Positions 42,994 to 52,912 are shown, counted from the first letter of the stretch. The stretch: DNA of 64,000 nt from Bradyrhizobium sp. CCH5-F6 (GCF_001556045.1 NZ_LSIC01000047.1:1-64000); one strand, 5' to 3'. The notes: generated from the sequence alone by a model not told the origin. Translations and numbers: made by a program.

Positions 42994-44496
42994 TCAGCGC
43001 CTCACGATCGAGCCGGCGCGGTTGATCAGGCGGGCGAGCTGGCGGAAGCGGCTGCCGACGCGGTCGGCGACGAGGTCGCCGAGCCGGTGCTCGAACACCA
43101 GCATCAATTTGCGGCCCTGGCTGCGGAAATGCGTGGCGGGCAAGACTCCCGGTCGCGCTGCCGAGATCAGATGCGCGACGCGCAACGCTGCGCCCAGCAG
43201 GCGCGCGCGTTCGAGCTGGGCCGGCGTCAACAGCTCCTGCATCGTGACCGGCGGCTGGTTCTCCTCGTTCAGGCCGGCATAGCGATAGAACACCGACAGG
43301 CCGACGAAGGCGCGCTCGGTGTGGGTGATCGCGCCGAAATTGCCGTTGACGACGAGGCTCAGCGTCTGCTCGCCGCGGTGGTCGGGATGCACGCGCCAGC
43401 CGATGTCGGACAGCAGACATGCGGCGTGTCGCAAGCGGCGGTCCGCGGCGCTTTCGCGCAGCTTCACGACGCGCACGAGGCGGTCGGTCCAGGCGATCAG
43501 CTCGCGGGCATGTTTGGCCGAGCGTGACAGCAACTGGTTCAGCTCCTCGGCCGCGCAGATCAGCCCGTCCTTGTTGCGCTCGGTCTCCGGCAGCTTTTCG
43601 TGCAGCAGGCCCTCGCGCACGCCGAAGGTCGAGAACACGATGTTCCTGGGGTTCGCCACGCGAATGATGTGCTCGAGCACCAGCGCCGCATAGGTGAGGA
43701 GCGGCCGCCGCGCATCGGCGACGATCTCGATGTCCGCGAGCATGTCGGCGGCTACGAGGCGCCGAAGACGGCGCGAGAAGTCGAGGGCCTCGGCGGCTGA
43801 AATCGAGTAACCGTGCATCACCTGGAGCGGATAGCCGCTCTGGATGATGTGGATGCGCGCCAGCGCGCGCCAGGTGCCGCCGACGGCATAGAAGGTCCGG
43901 CCGCGGCCCGCGGTGAGCTGCGGCACCCCGTCGAGCTCCTCGCGCACGATGCGATCGGCGCGCTTGAGCGACTTGTGCGCGAGATCCTGGAGTGCGAGAC
44001 CGCCGAGCGGCAGCGTCACGCCGCTGCGTACGGTGTTCTTGCGCACGTCGATCAGCTCGAGCGAGCCGCCGCCGAGGTCGCCGACGATGCCGTCGGGAAG
44101 ATGGATGCCGGAGATCACGCCGAGCGCCGACAGCCGCGCCTCGCGCGGACCCGACAGAATCTCGATCTTCACCGCGCAGATGCGCTCGGCCCTGGCGATG
44201 AAGTCGGGGCCGTTTGAGGCGTCGCGGCAGGCCGCGGTCGCGATCGCGAACACCCGCCCGACCTGCATCACGCGGCACAATGCGCGGAACCGCTTGAGCG
44301 AGGTCAGCGCCTTGTCGATGGCGTCGGGCGCGAGCAGACCCGTGCTCTGCACCTCGCGCCCGAGGCCGCACAGCGTCTTCTCGTTGAAGATCGGGATGAG
44401 GCTCCGCGACAGTCCCTCGTAGACGACGAGACGGACCGAGTTGGAGCCGATGTCGATAACTGCGACGCTCGAGCCGCGCTTGCGCGGCCGCTTCAC
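42994..44496 (-). CDS. ppx: Exopolyphosphatase / guanosine pentaphosphatase
   Basis: Ppx removes terminal phosphate from long polyphosphate and converts pppGpp to ppGpp. The 500-residue protein has the actin-like ATPase fold: phosphate-1 loop VIDIGSNSVRLVVYE, the second glycine-rich loop GDLGGGSLELID and the helical C-terminal domain. It follows ppk1 by 15 nt on the same strand, so synthesis and breakdown of polyphosphate are encoded together. Confidence 0.96.
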   Translation of the reverse strand: MKRPRKRGSSVAVIDIGSNSVRLVVYEGLSRSLIPIFNEKTLCGLGREVQSTGLLAPDAIDKALTSLKRFRALCRVMQVGRVFAIATAACRDASNGPDFIARAERICAVKIEILSGPREARLSALGVISGIHLPDGIVGDLGGGSLELIDVRKNTVRSGVTLPLGGLALQDLAHKSLKRADRIVREELDGVPQLTAGRGRTFYAVGGTWRALARIHIIQSGYPLQVMHGYSISAAEALDFSRRLRRLVAADMLADIEIVADARRPLLTYAALVLEHIIRVANPRNIVFSTFGVREGLLHEKLPETERNKDGLICAAEELNQLLSRSAKHARELIAWTDRLVRVVKLRESAADRRLRHAACLLSDIGWRVHPDHRGEQTLSLVVNGNFGAITHTERAFVGLSVFYRYAGLNEENQPPVTMQELLTPAQLERARLLGAALRVAHLISAARPGVLPATHFRSQGRKLMLVFEHRLGDLVADRVGSRFRQLARLINRAGSIVRR

Positions 44497-44511
44497 GTCG
44501 CAAATCCCGGA

Positions 44512-46716
44512 TCAGGATTGATGGCGTTCGTTCCGGCGCGTGAGACGACGCGGCGAGGATTCCTTGAGCGACTTTCCACGGCCAGACAGACTCGGATTTG
44601 TCATGAAGTAGTTGTGGACGTTGAAAGGCTCTTCGCCTTTCGCGGTCTTCATACGCGTTGACGACCCGTCCGGCAACAACTGCCAGCTCTGCTCATTGTC
44701 CTTCAGATTGGCGACCATGATCTGTTCGAGAACCTGCTGATGCACCGTGGGATTTTGCAGCGGGCACAGCACCTCGACGCGGCGGTCGAGGTTGCGCGGC
44801 ATCATGTCGGCGGACGAGATATACACAGCCGCTTTCGCGCTCGGCAGGCCCTGGCCCATGCCGAAGCAGTAGATTCGGCCGTGTTCCAGGAAGCGTCCGA
44901 TGATCGACTTGACGCGGATGTTCTCCGACAGGCCGGGGATGCCGGGCCTGAGGCAGCAAATGCCGCGCACCACGAGCTCGGTCTGGACGCCGGCCTGGGA
45001 GGCTTCGTAGAGCGCGTCGATGATGTCGGGGTCGACCAGCGCGTTCATCTTCATCCAGACCGCGCCGGGCCGGCCGTGTCGCGCATGCGCGGTCTCGCCT
45101 TGGATGTGCTCGATGATACGCTTGCGCAAGGTCAGCGGCGACACCGCCATCCTTTCCAGATCGCTCGGCGCGGCATAGCCGGTGATGAAATTGAACACGC
45201 GCGCGGCGTCGCGGCCTATGGTCGGATCGGAGGTGAAGTAGGAGAGGTCGGTGTAGATGCGCGCGGTGACAGGGTGATAGTTGCCGGTGCCGGTATGGAC
45301 GTAAGTCGTGAGGCTGCCACCCTCGCGGCGTACCACCATCGAGAGTTTTGCGTGCGTCTTCAGTTCGAGGAAGCCGTAGACGACCTGCACGCCGGCGCGT
45401 TCGAGGTCGCGCGCCCAGCGGATGTTGGCCTCTTCGTCGAAGCGCGCCTTTAGCTCGATCAAGGCCGTGACGGATTTGCCGGCTTCGGCCGCTTCGGCGA
45501 GCGCACGCACGATCGGCGAGTTGTTTGAGGTGCGGTAGAGCGTCTGCTTGATCGCGACGACATCGGGGTCGCGTGCGGCCTGCTGCAGGAACTGCACGAC
45601 GACGTCGAAGGATTCGTAGGGGTGATGGACGACGAGATCCTTCTGCCGGATCGCGGCAAAGATGTCGCCGCCATGCTCGCGCACGCGCTCGGGATGGCGC
45701 GGCACGTAAGGGGCGAATTCGAGATCGGGCCGGTCGAGGCGGGTGAGCTGCGAGAGCTCGTTCATCGCCTGCACGCCGTCGACCAGGAAGACCTCGTCGT
45801 CGGCGACCGACAGCGCGTGCTGCACGAAGCTGCGCAACTCCTCCGGCATCTTGGCATCGATCTCGAGCCGGATCACGGACCCGCGCCGGCGGCGCTTGAG
45901 GGCGGTCTCGAACAGGCGGACGAGATCCTCGGCCTCTTCCTCGATTTCGAGCTCGGAGTCGCGGATGATCCGGAAGGCGCCCTGGCCGTGAAGATTGTAG
46001 CCCGGGAACAGGCGGTTGATGAAGAGAGCAGTTGCCTGCTCCAGCGAGATCAGGCGCACCGTGCCTTCGGCCGGCAGGCGGATGAAGCGGTCGATCTTGC
46101 CGGGCATGCGGATCAGCGCGTTCATCTGCTTGCCGTCGGCGGCGCGCGTGAGCTGGAGCGCGATGGTGAAGCCGAGGCTCGGAATGAACGGGAAGGGGTG
46201 GGCGGGATCGATCGCCAGCGGTGTCAGCAGCGGGAAGACGTTGTTGAGGAAATAGTCCTCGATCCAGGTCCGTTCCGCCTTGGAGACGTCCTTGCCGTCG
46301 ACCAGCACGATGCCGACCTCGGCCAGCGCGCTGCGCAGGTCGCGCCAGATCGCCTGCTGGTCGGAGGCGAGCTGGGAAACGGTGCGGTTGATCAGCGCGA
46401 GCTGCTCCGACGGCGTCAGGCCGTCGGGGCTGCGCTCGGCAATGCCCTCGCGCACCTGGGCCTTGATGCCGGCGACGCGGACCATGAAGAACTCGTCGAG
46501 GTTATTCGCCGAGATCGACAGGAAACGCACCCGCTCCAGCACGGGGTGGTTGGGATTGACCGCTTCCTCCAGGACGCGGCGGTTGAAATGCAACCAAGAC
46601 AGCTCGCGGTTGATGAACCGTTCAGGGCTGGACGCGATCGCCGGCAAGCCCTCAAGCTCTGGGGCTTTCTCTTTAGTTTCAACAGCTTGCGCAGAGTCCA
46701 TCAGAAGTCGGTCCAT
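44512..46716 (-). CDS. ppk1: Polyphosphate kinase 1
   Basis: PPK1 polymerises the gamma-phosphate of ATP into polyphosphate at the membrane. The 734-residue protein has N, head ([19 protein letters not shown]) and the two PLD-like catalytic domains ([20 protein letters not shown] contains the phospho-acceptor His). The start is uncertain: ATG 46716 ([10 protein letters not shown]) has GAGG about 12 nt upstream; ATG 46701 ([10 protein letters not shown]) would be 729 residues. It belongs to the CDP-transferase-hdaA-ppk1-ppx unit. Confidence 0.96.
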   Translation of the reverse strand: MDRLLMDSAQAVETKEKAPELEGLPAIASSPERFINRELSWLHFNRRVLEEAVNPNHPVLERVRFLSISANNLDEFFMVRVAGIKAQVREGIAERSPDGLTPSEQLALINRTVSQLASDQQAIWRDLRSALAEVGIVLVDGKDVSKAERTWIEDYFLNNVFPLLTPLAIDPAHPFPFIPSLGFTIALQLTRAADGKQMNALIRMPGKIDRFIRLPAEGTVRLISLEQATALFINRLFPGYNLHGQGAFRIIRDSELEIEEEAEDLVRLFETALKRRRRGSVIRLEIDAKMPEELRSFVQHALSVADDEVFLVDGVQAMNELSQLTRLDRPDLEFAPYVPRHPERVREHGGDIFAAIRQKDLVVHHPYESFDVVVQFLQQAARDPDVVAIKQTLYRTSNNSPIVRALAEAAEAGKSVTALIELKARFDEEANIRWARDLERAGVQVVYGFLELKTHAKLSMVVRREGGSLTTYVHTGTGNYHPVTARIYTDLSYFTSDPTIGRDAARVFNFITGYAAPSDLERMAVSPLTLRKRIIEHIQGETAHARHGRPGAVWMKMNALVDPDIIDALYEASQAGVQTELVVRGICCLRPGIPGLSENIRVKSIIGRFLEHGRIYCFGMGQGLPSAKAAVYISSADMMPRNLDRRVEVLCPLQNPTVHQQVLEQIMVANLKDNEQSWQLLPDGSSTRMKTAKGEEPFNVHNYFMTNPSLSGRGKSLKESSPRRLTRRNERHQS

Positions 46717-46853
46717 CCTGTCTCGCCTCACTTTGCGACCAATGCGCAAAACCCCGGGGAGCATGTGTTACAGCGATGACGTTTCGATGACATTGATGTT
46801 CCGTCTTTCCGCTGCGTCAAGCTGGCTTCAGGGACTTCAGGGAGCCGCGCCGA

Positions 46854-47588
46854 TCAGGCGTCCCTGAGCAGCTCCGCCGCCAGAGCCCGGGTCACGGGAC
46901 GGCCGAGGCGGAGGGCTTCAGTGTCGAGCAGTTCCACGGCCTGCCGGGCCGCGGCCGAGGACCGCTCCAGGCGGGTGGCGAGGTAGCTCACCACACTCTC
47001 ATCCACCGTGAGCTGGCGGTCGGCGCAGAACTTGACGATCAGGCCGCGGAAGAGCTGGTCGTCTGGGGGCAGCAGCGCGACGACCGGAACGGCCCGCAGA
47101 CGCGAACGCAGGTCGCGAAGCTCGATCTCCAGCGAGGCCGGCGCCTCGCGCCCGGTGAAGAGGACGTAGGCGCCGTCCTCGCGGGCGAGGTTCATCAGGT
47201 GAAAGAGGGCGCGCTCGTCGAAATCCCTTGCCTTGAGATCTTCGACCACCAGCGCGCCGGTGGCGAGCGCGCCCGGCACGCCTGCCGCGGTCAGGGCGTT
47301 GGCGGTGGTCGAGCGGGCGCCTGACAGCTCGGCCCAGATCGCGGCGAGATGGCTCTTGCCGCTTCCTTCCGGGCCGGCCAGCCACATGATGCGGTTCGGC
47401 CATTCCGGCCAGCTGTCGATCAGGCCGACACCGGCCGCGTTGGCCGGACCTTCGAGGAAGTTGTCCCGGCTGAGGCTCTCCGCATGCGGAAGCGAGAACG
47501 CCAATTGTCGGGGATGGACGCGGCCTGCCACGCTTGCTTTGCTCCATGCCGGCGCGCCGGCCCGTTTGAAGAGATTCGACCTGATCAT
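46854..47588 (-). CDS. hdaA: DnaA regulatory inactivator HdaA
   Basis: A 244-residue AAA+ protein related to DnaA without its DNA-binding domain. With the beta clamp it stimulates ATP hydrolysis by DnaA and so limits re-initiation. Visible: N-terminal clamp-binding region QLAFSLPH, Walker A GPEGSGKSHLA, Walker B-like ALVVEDL, and the sensor region. The clamp motif QLAFSLP resembles the QL-LF consensus of alphaproteobacterial HdaA. Its location before ppk1-ppx matches my recollection of Bradyrhizobium. Confidence 0.92.
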   Translation of the reverse strand: MIRSNLFKRAGAPAWSKASVAGRVHPRQLAFSLPHAESLSRDNFLEGPANAAGVGLIDSWPEWPNRIMWLAGPEGSGKSHLAAIWAELSGARSTTANALTAAGVPGALATGALVVEDLKARDFDERALFHLMNLAREDGAYVLFTGREAPASLEIELRDLRSRLRAVPVVALLPPDDQLFRGLIVKFCADRQLTVDESVVSYLATRLERSSAAARQAVELLDTEALRLGRPVTRALAAELLRDA

Positions 47589-47622
47589 GCGGGACTTGGC
47601 CTCTTGCAGGCCGCATCCCGGC

Positions 47623-48165
47623 TCATTTGGCCTCGATCGTGCTCATGTGCCGCAGCCACTCGACGAGATAGAGCGACACGGAGGAGAGCGTGAAGAGCGT
47701 GACGAGGCCCATCAGGATGATATCATAAGGTGCCGGCTTGAAGCCGAAGGCAAGCGCCGCCAGCACCAGCGCCGCGAACGCCACCTGTGCCACGGTGTTG
47801 AGCTTGGACACCTTGGACGGCTTCATCTCGACCGGCCGATCGAACAGCCAGGATACGATCACGGCGGCGACGATCATGATGTCGCGCGAGACCACCAGGA
47901 TCACGATCCAGCGCGGGATCGCGCCCCAGATGCCGAGCGCCATGTAGATCGAGACGAGCAGCGCCTTGTCTGCGAGCGGATCGAGCAGGGCCCCGAGCTC
48001 GCTCGTCATGTTGAAGCGCTTGGCCAAAAAGCCGTCCACGGCATCGCTGATGCCGGCGATCAGGAAGACGGCGAACGCCACTTCCATTTGGCTCGACACG
48101 ATGGCCCAGACGATGATCGGGACCAGCATGATGCGGCCCAGAGTAATGATGTTCGGAATACTCAC
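47623..48165 (-). CDS. CDP-alcohol phosphatidyltransferase family protein
   Basis: A 180-residue membrane protein with the CDP-alcohol phosphatidyltransferase signature: DAVDGFLAKRFNMTSELGAL then DPLAD, in which the metal-binding Asp residues are all present (D-G-x2-A-K instead of the more usual A-R). About five TM helices follow or precede it. It probably makes phosphatidylglycerophosphate or a related phospholipid; the substrate alcohol is not fixed by sequence. The start is GTG 48165, which removes a 48-residue upstream stretch of unnatural composition. It is divergent from purM. Confidence 0.88.
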   Translation of the reverse strand: MSIPNIITLGRIMLVPIIVWAIVSSQMEVAFAVFLIAGISDAVDGFLAKRFNMTSELGALLDPLADKALLVSIYMALGIWGAIPRWIVILVVSRDIMIVAAVIVSWLFDRPVEMKPSKVSKLNTVAQVAFAALVLAALAFGFKPAPYDIILMGLVTLFTLSSVSLYLVEWLRHMSTIEAK

Positions 48166-48321
48166 GAAAGCGCTTCCCGGCACCCGGTCTGACCTCGAAT
48201 CCGGCCCCCTCGGGAGGCTGAACCGGTTGATATCTACATAGTATAGGCAGGAGCGCCATGCGAGCCATTGCGCGTCCCCGGAATTCGACGTAACCAGCCG
48301 CAAACCCACTGGAAATCGGGC

Positions 48322-49395
48322 ATGACCGACCGCAAAAACGGCCTCACTTACGCCGATTCAGGCGTCGATATCGACGCGGGCAACCGCCTGGTCGACCTGA
48401 TCAAGCCGATGGTGCGCGCCACCGCGCGGCCGGGCGCCGACGCCGAGATCGGCGGCTTCGGCGGCCTGTTCGACCTCAAGGCGGCCGGCTTCAAGGACCC
48501 GGTCCTCGTGGCCGCGACCGACGGTGTCGGCACCAAGGTCAAGATCGCGATCGAAACCGGCCTGCATGGCGGCATCGGCATCGACCTCGTCGCCATGAGC
48601 GTCAACGACCTCGTGGTACAGGGCGCCGAGCCGCTGTTTTTCCTGGATTATTTCGCCTGCGGCAAGCTCGATCCGGAGGCCACGGCCTCGATCGTCGCCG
48701 GCGTTGCGGAGGGCTGCCGCGAATCCGGCTGCGCCCTGATCGGCGGGGAGACCGCCGAGATGCCCGGCCTCTACAAGGACGGCGATTACGACCTCGGAGG
48801 CTTTGCGGTCGGTGCCGCCGAGCGCGGTACGTTGTTGCCGCGCAACGACATCGCGGCGGGCGATGCCGTGATCGGTCTGGCCTCATCGGGCGTGCATTCC
48901 AACGGCTTCTCGCTGGTGCGCAAGATCGTGGAACAATCGGGCCTCGGCTTTGCGGCACAGGCGCCGTTCGCACCGGTCATGACGCTCGGCGGCGCGCTGC
49001 TGACGCCGACGCGGCTGTACGTCAAATCCTGCCTGCGCGCGATCCGCGAGACCGGCGCGGTGAAGGGGCTTGCCCACATCACCGGCGGCGGCTTCACCGA
49101 CAACATTCCGCGCGTGCTGCCCAAGCATCTCGGCGTCGGCATTGATCTTGCCCGATTGCCGGTGTTGCCGGTGTTCAAATGGCTGGCCGCGCAGGCCGGC
49201 ATCGCCGAGCTGGAAATGCTGCGCACCTTCAACTGCGGCATCGGCATGATCGCGATCGTCGAGCCCGACAAGGTCGACAAGGTAATCGAGGTCTTCACCG
49301 ATGCCGGCGAGACCGTGGCGCAGCTCGGCACCGTGATCCCCGCCGAGGGTGAGCACCGCGTCGTCTATAACGGCCACCTCGACCTGGCGCTGTGA
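48322..49395 (+). CDS. purM: Phosphoribosylformylglycinamidine cyclo-ligase
   Basis: PurM (AIR synthetase) closes the imidazole ring of the purine precursor using ATP. The 357-residue protein starts [17 protein letters not shown], with GVGTKVKIA and the glycine-rich [11 protein letters not shown] near the C-terminus. The stop TGA is at 49393-49395 and overlaps the first possible purN start by one base. Confidence 0.97.
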   Translation: MTDRKNGLTYADSGVDIDAGNRLVDLIKPMVRATARPGADAEIGGFGGLFDLKAAGFKDPVLVAATDGVGTKVKIAIETGLHGGIGIDLVAMSVNDLVVQGAEPLFFLDYFACGKLDPEATASIVAGVAEGCRESGCALIGGETAEMPGLYKDGDYDLGGFAVGAAERGTLLPRNDIAAGDAVIGLASSGVHSNGFSLVRKIVEQSGLGFAAQAPFAPVMTLGGALLTPTRLYVKSCLRAIRETGAVKGLAHITGGGFTDNIPRVLPKHLGVGIDLARLPVLPVFKWLAAQAGIAELEMLRTFNCGIGMIAIVEPDKVDKVIEVFTDAGETVAQLGTVIPAEGEHRVVYNGHLDLAL

Positions 49396-49413
49396 TGACT
49401 GGCGCTGTGATGA
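49384..49413 (+). repeat. Perfect 15-bp tandem duplication across the purM-purN junction
   Basis: The unit ctggcgctgtgatga occurs twice in direct contact (49384-49398 and 49399-49413). The first copy holds the purM stop and an overlapping ATG; the second copy holds the ATG that gives the canonical PurN N-terminus. Fifteen bases keep the frame. Confidence 0.9.
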
Positions 49414-50063
49414 AGCGCCGCGTTGCCATCCTGATCTCCGGGCGCGGCTCCAACATGGCCGCGCTGATCAGGGCAGCAAGCACGCCGGATTTTCCAGCGG
49501 AGATTTCGCTCGTCATCTCGAACAAGGCCGATGCGCCGGGGCTTGAGCGGGCCAAGGCGAGCGGCGTGAACACGCTGGTGATCGAGAGCAAGCCGTTCGG
49601 CAAGGACCGCGCCGGTTTCGAGAAGGTGCTGCAGGCCGCGCTCGATCGGCACGGCATCGAGCTGATTTGTCTGGGCGGCTTCATGCGCCTGTTCACGGCG
49701 GAATTCACCAGGGCCTGGTACGGGCGGATGCTCAACATCCACCCCTCGCTGCTGCCGTCTTTCCCCGGCCTCGACCCGCACGGCCAGGCCCTGCGCGCAG
49801 GCGTCAAGCTGTCCGGCGCGACCGTGCATTTCGTGATCCCCGAGACCGATGCCGGGCCGATCGTGATGCAGGGCGCGGTGCCCGTCAGCGACCACGACAC
49901 GGCCGATACGCTGTCGGAGCGCATCCTCGAAGTCGAGCACCGCATCTATCCCGAAGCGCTGCGGCTGCTCGCGACCGGCAAGGTCCGGATCGAGGGTGAC
50001 GTGTGCAAGGCGGCGGGGAGCGGTCCGTCGGAGAATTTCCTGATTGCGCCGGTGGTGAGCTGA
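49410..50063 (+). CDS. purN: Phosphoribosylglycinamide formyltransferase
   Basis: PurN transfers a formyl group from 10-formyltetrahydrofolate to GAR. I start at ATG 49410 (MKRRVAILISGRGSNM), 217 residues. The formyltransferase active site is visible as NIHPSLLPSFPG (Asn, His) and the following Asp in VIPETDAGPIVMQG. Two earlier in-frame starts (GTG 49392, ATG 49395) would add up to six residues created by the 15-bp duplication. It is translationally coupled to purM. Confidence 0.96.
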   Translation: MKRRVAILISGRGSNMAALIRAASTPDFPAEISLVISNKADAPGLERAKASGVNTLVIESKPFGKDRAGFEKVLQAALDRHGIELICLGGFMRLFTAEFTRAWYGRMLNIHPSLLPSFPGLDPHGQALRAGVKLSGATVHFVIPETDAGPIVMQGAVPVSDHDTADTLSERILEVEHRIYPEALRLLATGKVRIEGDVCKAAGSGPSENFLIAPVVS

Positions 50064-50098
50064 AGCGACATCTCGCTGCGCCCGTCGCATAACAAAAT

Positions 50099-50117
50099 CC
50101 CCCGGCAGCGCCGGGGG
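50099..50117 (-). terminator. Intrinsic terminator of the cold-shock gene
   Basis: CCCCCGGC and GCCGGGGG flank a 3-nt loop. On the minus strand the stem is followed by ATTTTGTT, a T-rich tail, 39 nt after the cold-shock stop. On the plus strand it lies 36 nt after purN and may act both ways, though without a T-run there. Confidence 0.75.
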
Positions 50118-50155
50118 CAGCGTCATGATCTCTCGCTTGTCAGGCTCGAGAGAAA

Positions 50156-50362
50156 TCAGGAAACCTTGAGGTTCTCCGCGGATGATTTGCCGCGGTTCTC
50201 CACGAGGTCGAATTCAACCACCTGGTTTTCGTTGAGGGTTGAGAGTCCGGCACGCTCGACGGCGGAGATATGGACGAACACGTCCTTGTCGCTGCCGTTC
50301 GGCTTGATGAACCCATAGCCCTTGGTCGGGTTGAACCATTTGACCGTGCCCTTTTGCGGCAT
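50156..50362 (-). CDS. Cold shock-like protein
   Basis: A 68-residue single-strand nucleic acid-binding protein of the CspA family: GTVKWFNPTKGYGFIKPNG with RNP1 (KGYGFI) and RNP2 (DVFVHIS). It begins MPQKGTVKWFNP. It acts as an RNA chaperone; whether it is cold-induced cannot be told from sequence. A GGAGGAG lies in the loop of a short hairpin just upstream of the start, and the gene ends in a good intrinsic terminator. Confidence 0.96.
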   Translation of the reverse strand: MPQKGTVKWFNPTKGYGFIKPNGSDKDVFVHISAVERAGLSTLNENQVVEFDLVENRGKSSAENLKVS

Positions 50363-50737
50363 CGCTAGTCTCCTCCACTAGATAAAAAAAGACGCGGCCG
50401 CTTTTCGCGTGCCACGCCACAAACGGGCTTCCGGAAGTCTGTTCGAGTCTTGAATCTCAATGTCACGAAACGCACAGTCGATCGGCCAATTCCGATTGTG
50501 CCCGATATTGCAACATGAAAATCGCCCGCTAGCAAGCTGTGCGTAAATTTCAAGGCCGAGGCAGGCGTGCCCGACGGCAATTTGCGACCTGTTGCAGCAG
50601 AACCACAATCGGGGGCAATCACCGGTGTCGCGGCGCTCCAACCAATTGACGCTCCGTGGCAGTTCGGCACAAATCGCCACCTGCGCCGCGGGTTCGTGTT
50701 GTTTTTGCGCGTCGCCCTTTGTTTCGGGATTCTCGTC
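50363..50737. other. Divergent intergenic region, cold-shock gene leader
   Basis: Between the cold-shock gene and the barrel gene. It holds the cold-shock 5' leader, including the hairpin at 50365-50381. A frame opening at GTG 50567 runs in phase into the barrel gene and has GAGG upstream; I treat that segment as leader because the later start gives a clean signal peptide. Confidence 0.5.
50365..50381 (-). promoter_or_regulatory. Hairpin carrying the cold-shock Shine-Dalgarno in its loop
   Basis: On the minus strand CTAGT and ACTAG form a 5-bp stem whose 7-nt loop is exactly GGAGGAG, the ribosome-binding sequence, ending 3 nt before the ATG at 50362. A stem of this size is weak at growth temperature but would matter in the cold, where it would present the SD in a loop. 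The effect on translation is inferred. Confidence 0.6.
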
Positions 50738-51883
50738 ATGCGCTGCACCGCGCAGCCACCAGCGACACGGCAGACGATCGGGCTGAACCGCGTCCGCCGG
50801 GTCGCGGCAGCGGTTGCGATGGCTTTTGCGCTCATCGTTGCGCTGTCGTCGGCGACGCCCGTTCTCGCGCAGAGCCCGACGCCTACGCCGACTCCGACCC
50901 CTACACCCACACCGTCGCCAACGCCGGTCCCCATGCCGAGCTCGACCGGAAGCAGCATGCTCAATCTCGGCTCAGGCTTCCTGGAGCGGCTCGGCAACCA
51001 GGCCTCGAACGGTTTCACCCGGGCGTTCCGCACCAATCCCGGCGGCGGCGGCGCGTCGGCGAGCACGGAGGATCCGCGCTACCGCACCTGGTTCGAAGGC
51101 TATGGCATCTCGGTCCGGACCGACGCGCAAGGAGACTTCGTCGGCGACAAGCGCAAGACCTTTGGCGGCGTGGCCGGCCTTGGCGCGCGTGTGGCGCCGG
51201 GCGTCAATCTCGGCTTCTCCGTCGACCAGAGCCACACCGATATCGACGTGCCGCTGGCGCTGCAGTCCGCAACGCTCGACCTCACTCAGCTTGGCTTCAG
51301 CGGCTCGGTCGACAAGGGCCCCTGGACATGGGCCTTTGCCGTGGTGCACGGCTTCGGCAAGGTTCGGTCCATCCGCGACACCGGCCTTGGCGCTGCGACT
51401 TCGGCCTATCGCGCCGCGGTCGACGGCGCGCTGACCGAAATCAGTTACTACTGGACCAAGGACCAGATGCGCATCGTGCCGAAGGGCGCGCTGGAATATG
51501 TGCGCGCCACCAGTGCGGCGTTCCAGGAAGCCGGAGGGCTCGATCCGCTCAACGTCGGCTCGACGGCGCTCTCGCGCGCGCGTCTCATGGTCGGGGCCGA
51601 GATCGGCCGCTACTTCATCATCGAGCAGAAGGTTCTGGATCTGTCGGCTTACGGCAAGTTCGTCGACAATTTCCACCAGGATCTGGGATCCATTCAGGTC
51701 AGCCTGGGCGCCCAGAGCATCGTGGTCCCCGGCATCGGGGAGAGCCGCTACGGCGTGGATGCGGGTGCCTCGGCTTCGCTCAGCCTGACCAGCGTGGCAC
51801 GGCTCTACGTCAATTACGACGGCAAGTTCCGCCACGAGCTCACCTCGCACCAGGGCACGGCCGGCTTCGAATACAGATGGTGA
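50738..51883 (+). CDS. Outer-membrane autotransporter-like beta-barrel protein with Pro-Thr linker
   Basis: A 381-residue exported protein. Signal peptide (VAAAVAMAFALIVALSSATP, cleavage near VLAQS), then a 20-residue linker of Pro-Thr repeats (PTPTPTPTPTPSPTP), a short helix (SMLNLGSGFLERLGNQASN) and a C-terminal domain of alternating aromatic strands with the terminal Phe-Glu-Tyr-Arg-Trp. This resembles an autotransporter barrel with almost no passenger. ATG 50738 is chosen for the signal peptide; a GTG 171 nt upstream is the alternative. Confidence 0.8.
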   Translation: MRCTAQPPATRQTIGLNRVRRVAAAVAMAFALIVALSSATPVLAQSPTPTPTPTPTPTPSPTPVPMPSSTGSSMLNLGSGFLERLGNQASNGFTRAFRTNPGGGGASASTEDPRYRTWFEGYGISVRTDAQGDFVGDKRKTFGGVAGLGARVAPGVNLGFSVDQSHTDIDVPLALQSATLDLTQLGFSGSVDKGPWTWAFAVVHGFGKVRSIRDTGLGAATSAYRAAVDGALTEISYYWTKDQMRIVPKGALEYVRATSAAFQEAGGLDPLNVGSTALSRARLMVGAEIGRYFIIEQKVLDLSAYGKFVDNFHQDLGSIQVSLGAQSIVVPGIGESRYGVDAGASASLSLTSVARLYVNYDGKFRHELTSHQGTAGFEYRW

Positions 51884-51901
51884 GCTGAAGCTCGCCCGCG
51901 C

Positions 51902-52912
51902 TCAAGCCGGCATTGCCGCGACATAGCCCGTCAATCCAAATCCCTCGCGCGCGGCTGTCATCATCGGCACCAGCGCGTTCGGATGGATGAATTCGTCGCG
52001 GAAGCAGGGATAGGTCCTGGCATCGAAGATCTTCTTCAGCCAGTCGACGACGATCTTGTGGCGCTCGGACGTGCGGAACTCCTTGTGATAGGTGAGCCAG
52101 AGATCTGCGTGATGGCTGACGCCGAGATCGACCGCAACGAGCGGCGCACCGAGCGCGATCGACACGGTCGGCAGGAAGCCGATGCCGGCGCCGCGCTCCA
52201 CCGCATAGAGCACGCCCACCGAGGAATTGGTCTTGATGCCGACGATGCCCTCGAGCGACTTCAGCCCGAGCACGCGGGCATAGGCGCCGTCATCGACCTG
52301 CGGCGCGCTCTGCTTGACGATGCGGTGGTTCTGCAATTCGGCGAGCGTTGCCGGCACGCCGTAGAGTCTCTCGTACTCCTTGGAGACGAAGGGATAGATG
52401 TGGAGACGGCCGAGCTTTGCGACGATCAGATCGGGATTGGTCGGCGGCTCGAGCTGGATGGCGATGTCCGATTCAAGCCGCGCCACGTCGGCCTGCTCCA
52501 TCGCACAGCGCAAGTCGACCGTGATCTTGCGGTAGGTCTTCTGGAAATCGATCAGTCGCGGCAGGATCCAGAAATTGCCGGGGCCTTCCGTCACGGCGAC
52601 GCGCACGGTACCCGAGGTGTCGTTCGACGAGCGCGAGGCGCGGCGGAAGATGTTGAAGGCATGACGCTCCATGTGCGCAACGTCGGCGATCATGGCTGTG
52701 CCTTCATCGCTGAGCGTGAGCCCGCTCTGGTCACGCAGGAACAGCTTGCACCCGATGCTCTCTTCGAGCCGGTCGATGCGGCGCATCAGGGTGGTGGAGG
52801 TGAGTCCGAGCTCTTCGGCGGCATTACGAAAACTTTTATATTTTGCGCACGCTAAAAACAGCTTCAAATCGTCCCAGGACGCATCCAGGGCTTCTTCACG
52901 GTGCTGCATCAT
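51902..52912 (-). CDS. LysR family transcriptional regulator
   Basis: A 336-residue regulator. HTH about residues 14-75 (WDDLKLFLACAKYKSFRNAA, LTSTTLMRRIDRLEES), then the periplasmic-binding-like effector domain (TVRVAVTEGPGNFWILPRLI). Alternative start ATG 52942 adds 10 residues, but its AGGAG lies only 1 nt from it. It is divergent from the acetyltransferase-like genes that begin at 53014, which it may control. The effector is unknown. Confidence 0.93.
   Translation of the reverse strand: MMQHREEALDASWDDLKLFLACAKYKSFRNAAEELGLTSTTLMRRIDRLEESIGCKLFLRDQSGLTLSDEGTAMIADVAHMERHAFNIFRRASRSSNDTSGTVRVAVTEGPGNFWILPRLIDFQKTYRKITVDLRCAMEQADVARLESDIAIQLEPPTNPDLIVAKLGRLHIYPFVSKEYERLYGVPATLAELQNHRIVKQSAPQVDDGAYARVLGLKSLEGIVGIKTNSSVGVLYAVERGAGIGFLPTVSIALGAPLVAVDLGVSHHADLWLTYHKEFRTSERHKIVVDWLKKIFDARTYPCFRDEFIHPNALVPMMTAAREGFGLTGYVAAMPA

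Noticed and set aside
42947..44503. Minus-strand open frame overlapping ppx in another frame
   Set aside because: Arg-rich shadow; the ppx frame shows the actin-like ATPase motifs.
46854..47588. Could the AAA+ gene be dnaA?
   Set aside because: At 244 residues it lacks the DnaA domain IV DNA-binding helix-turn-helix, and it has the clamp-binding N-terminus of HdaA.
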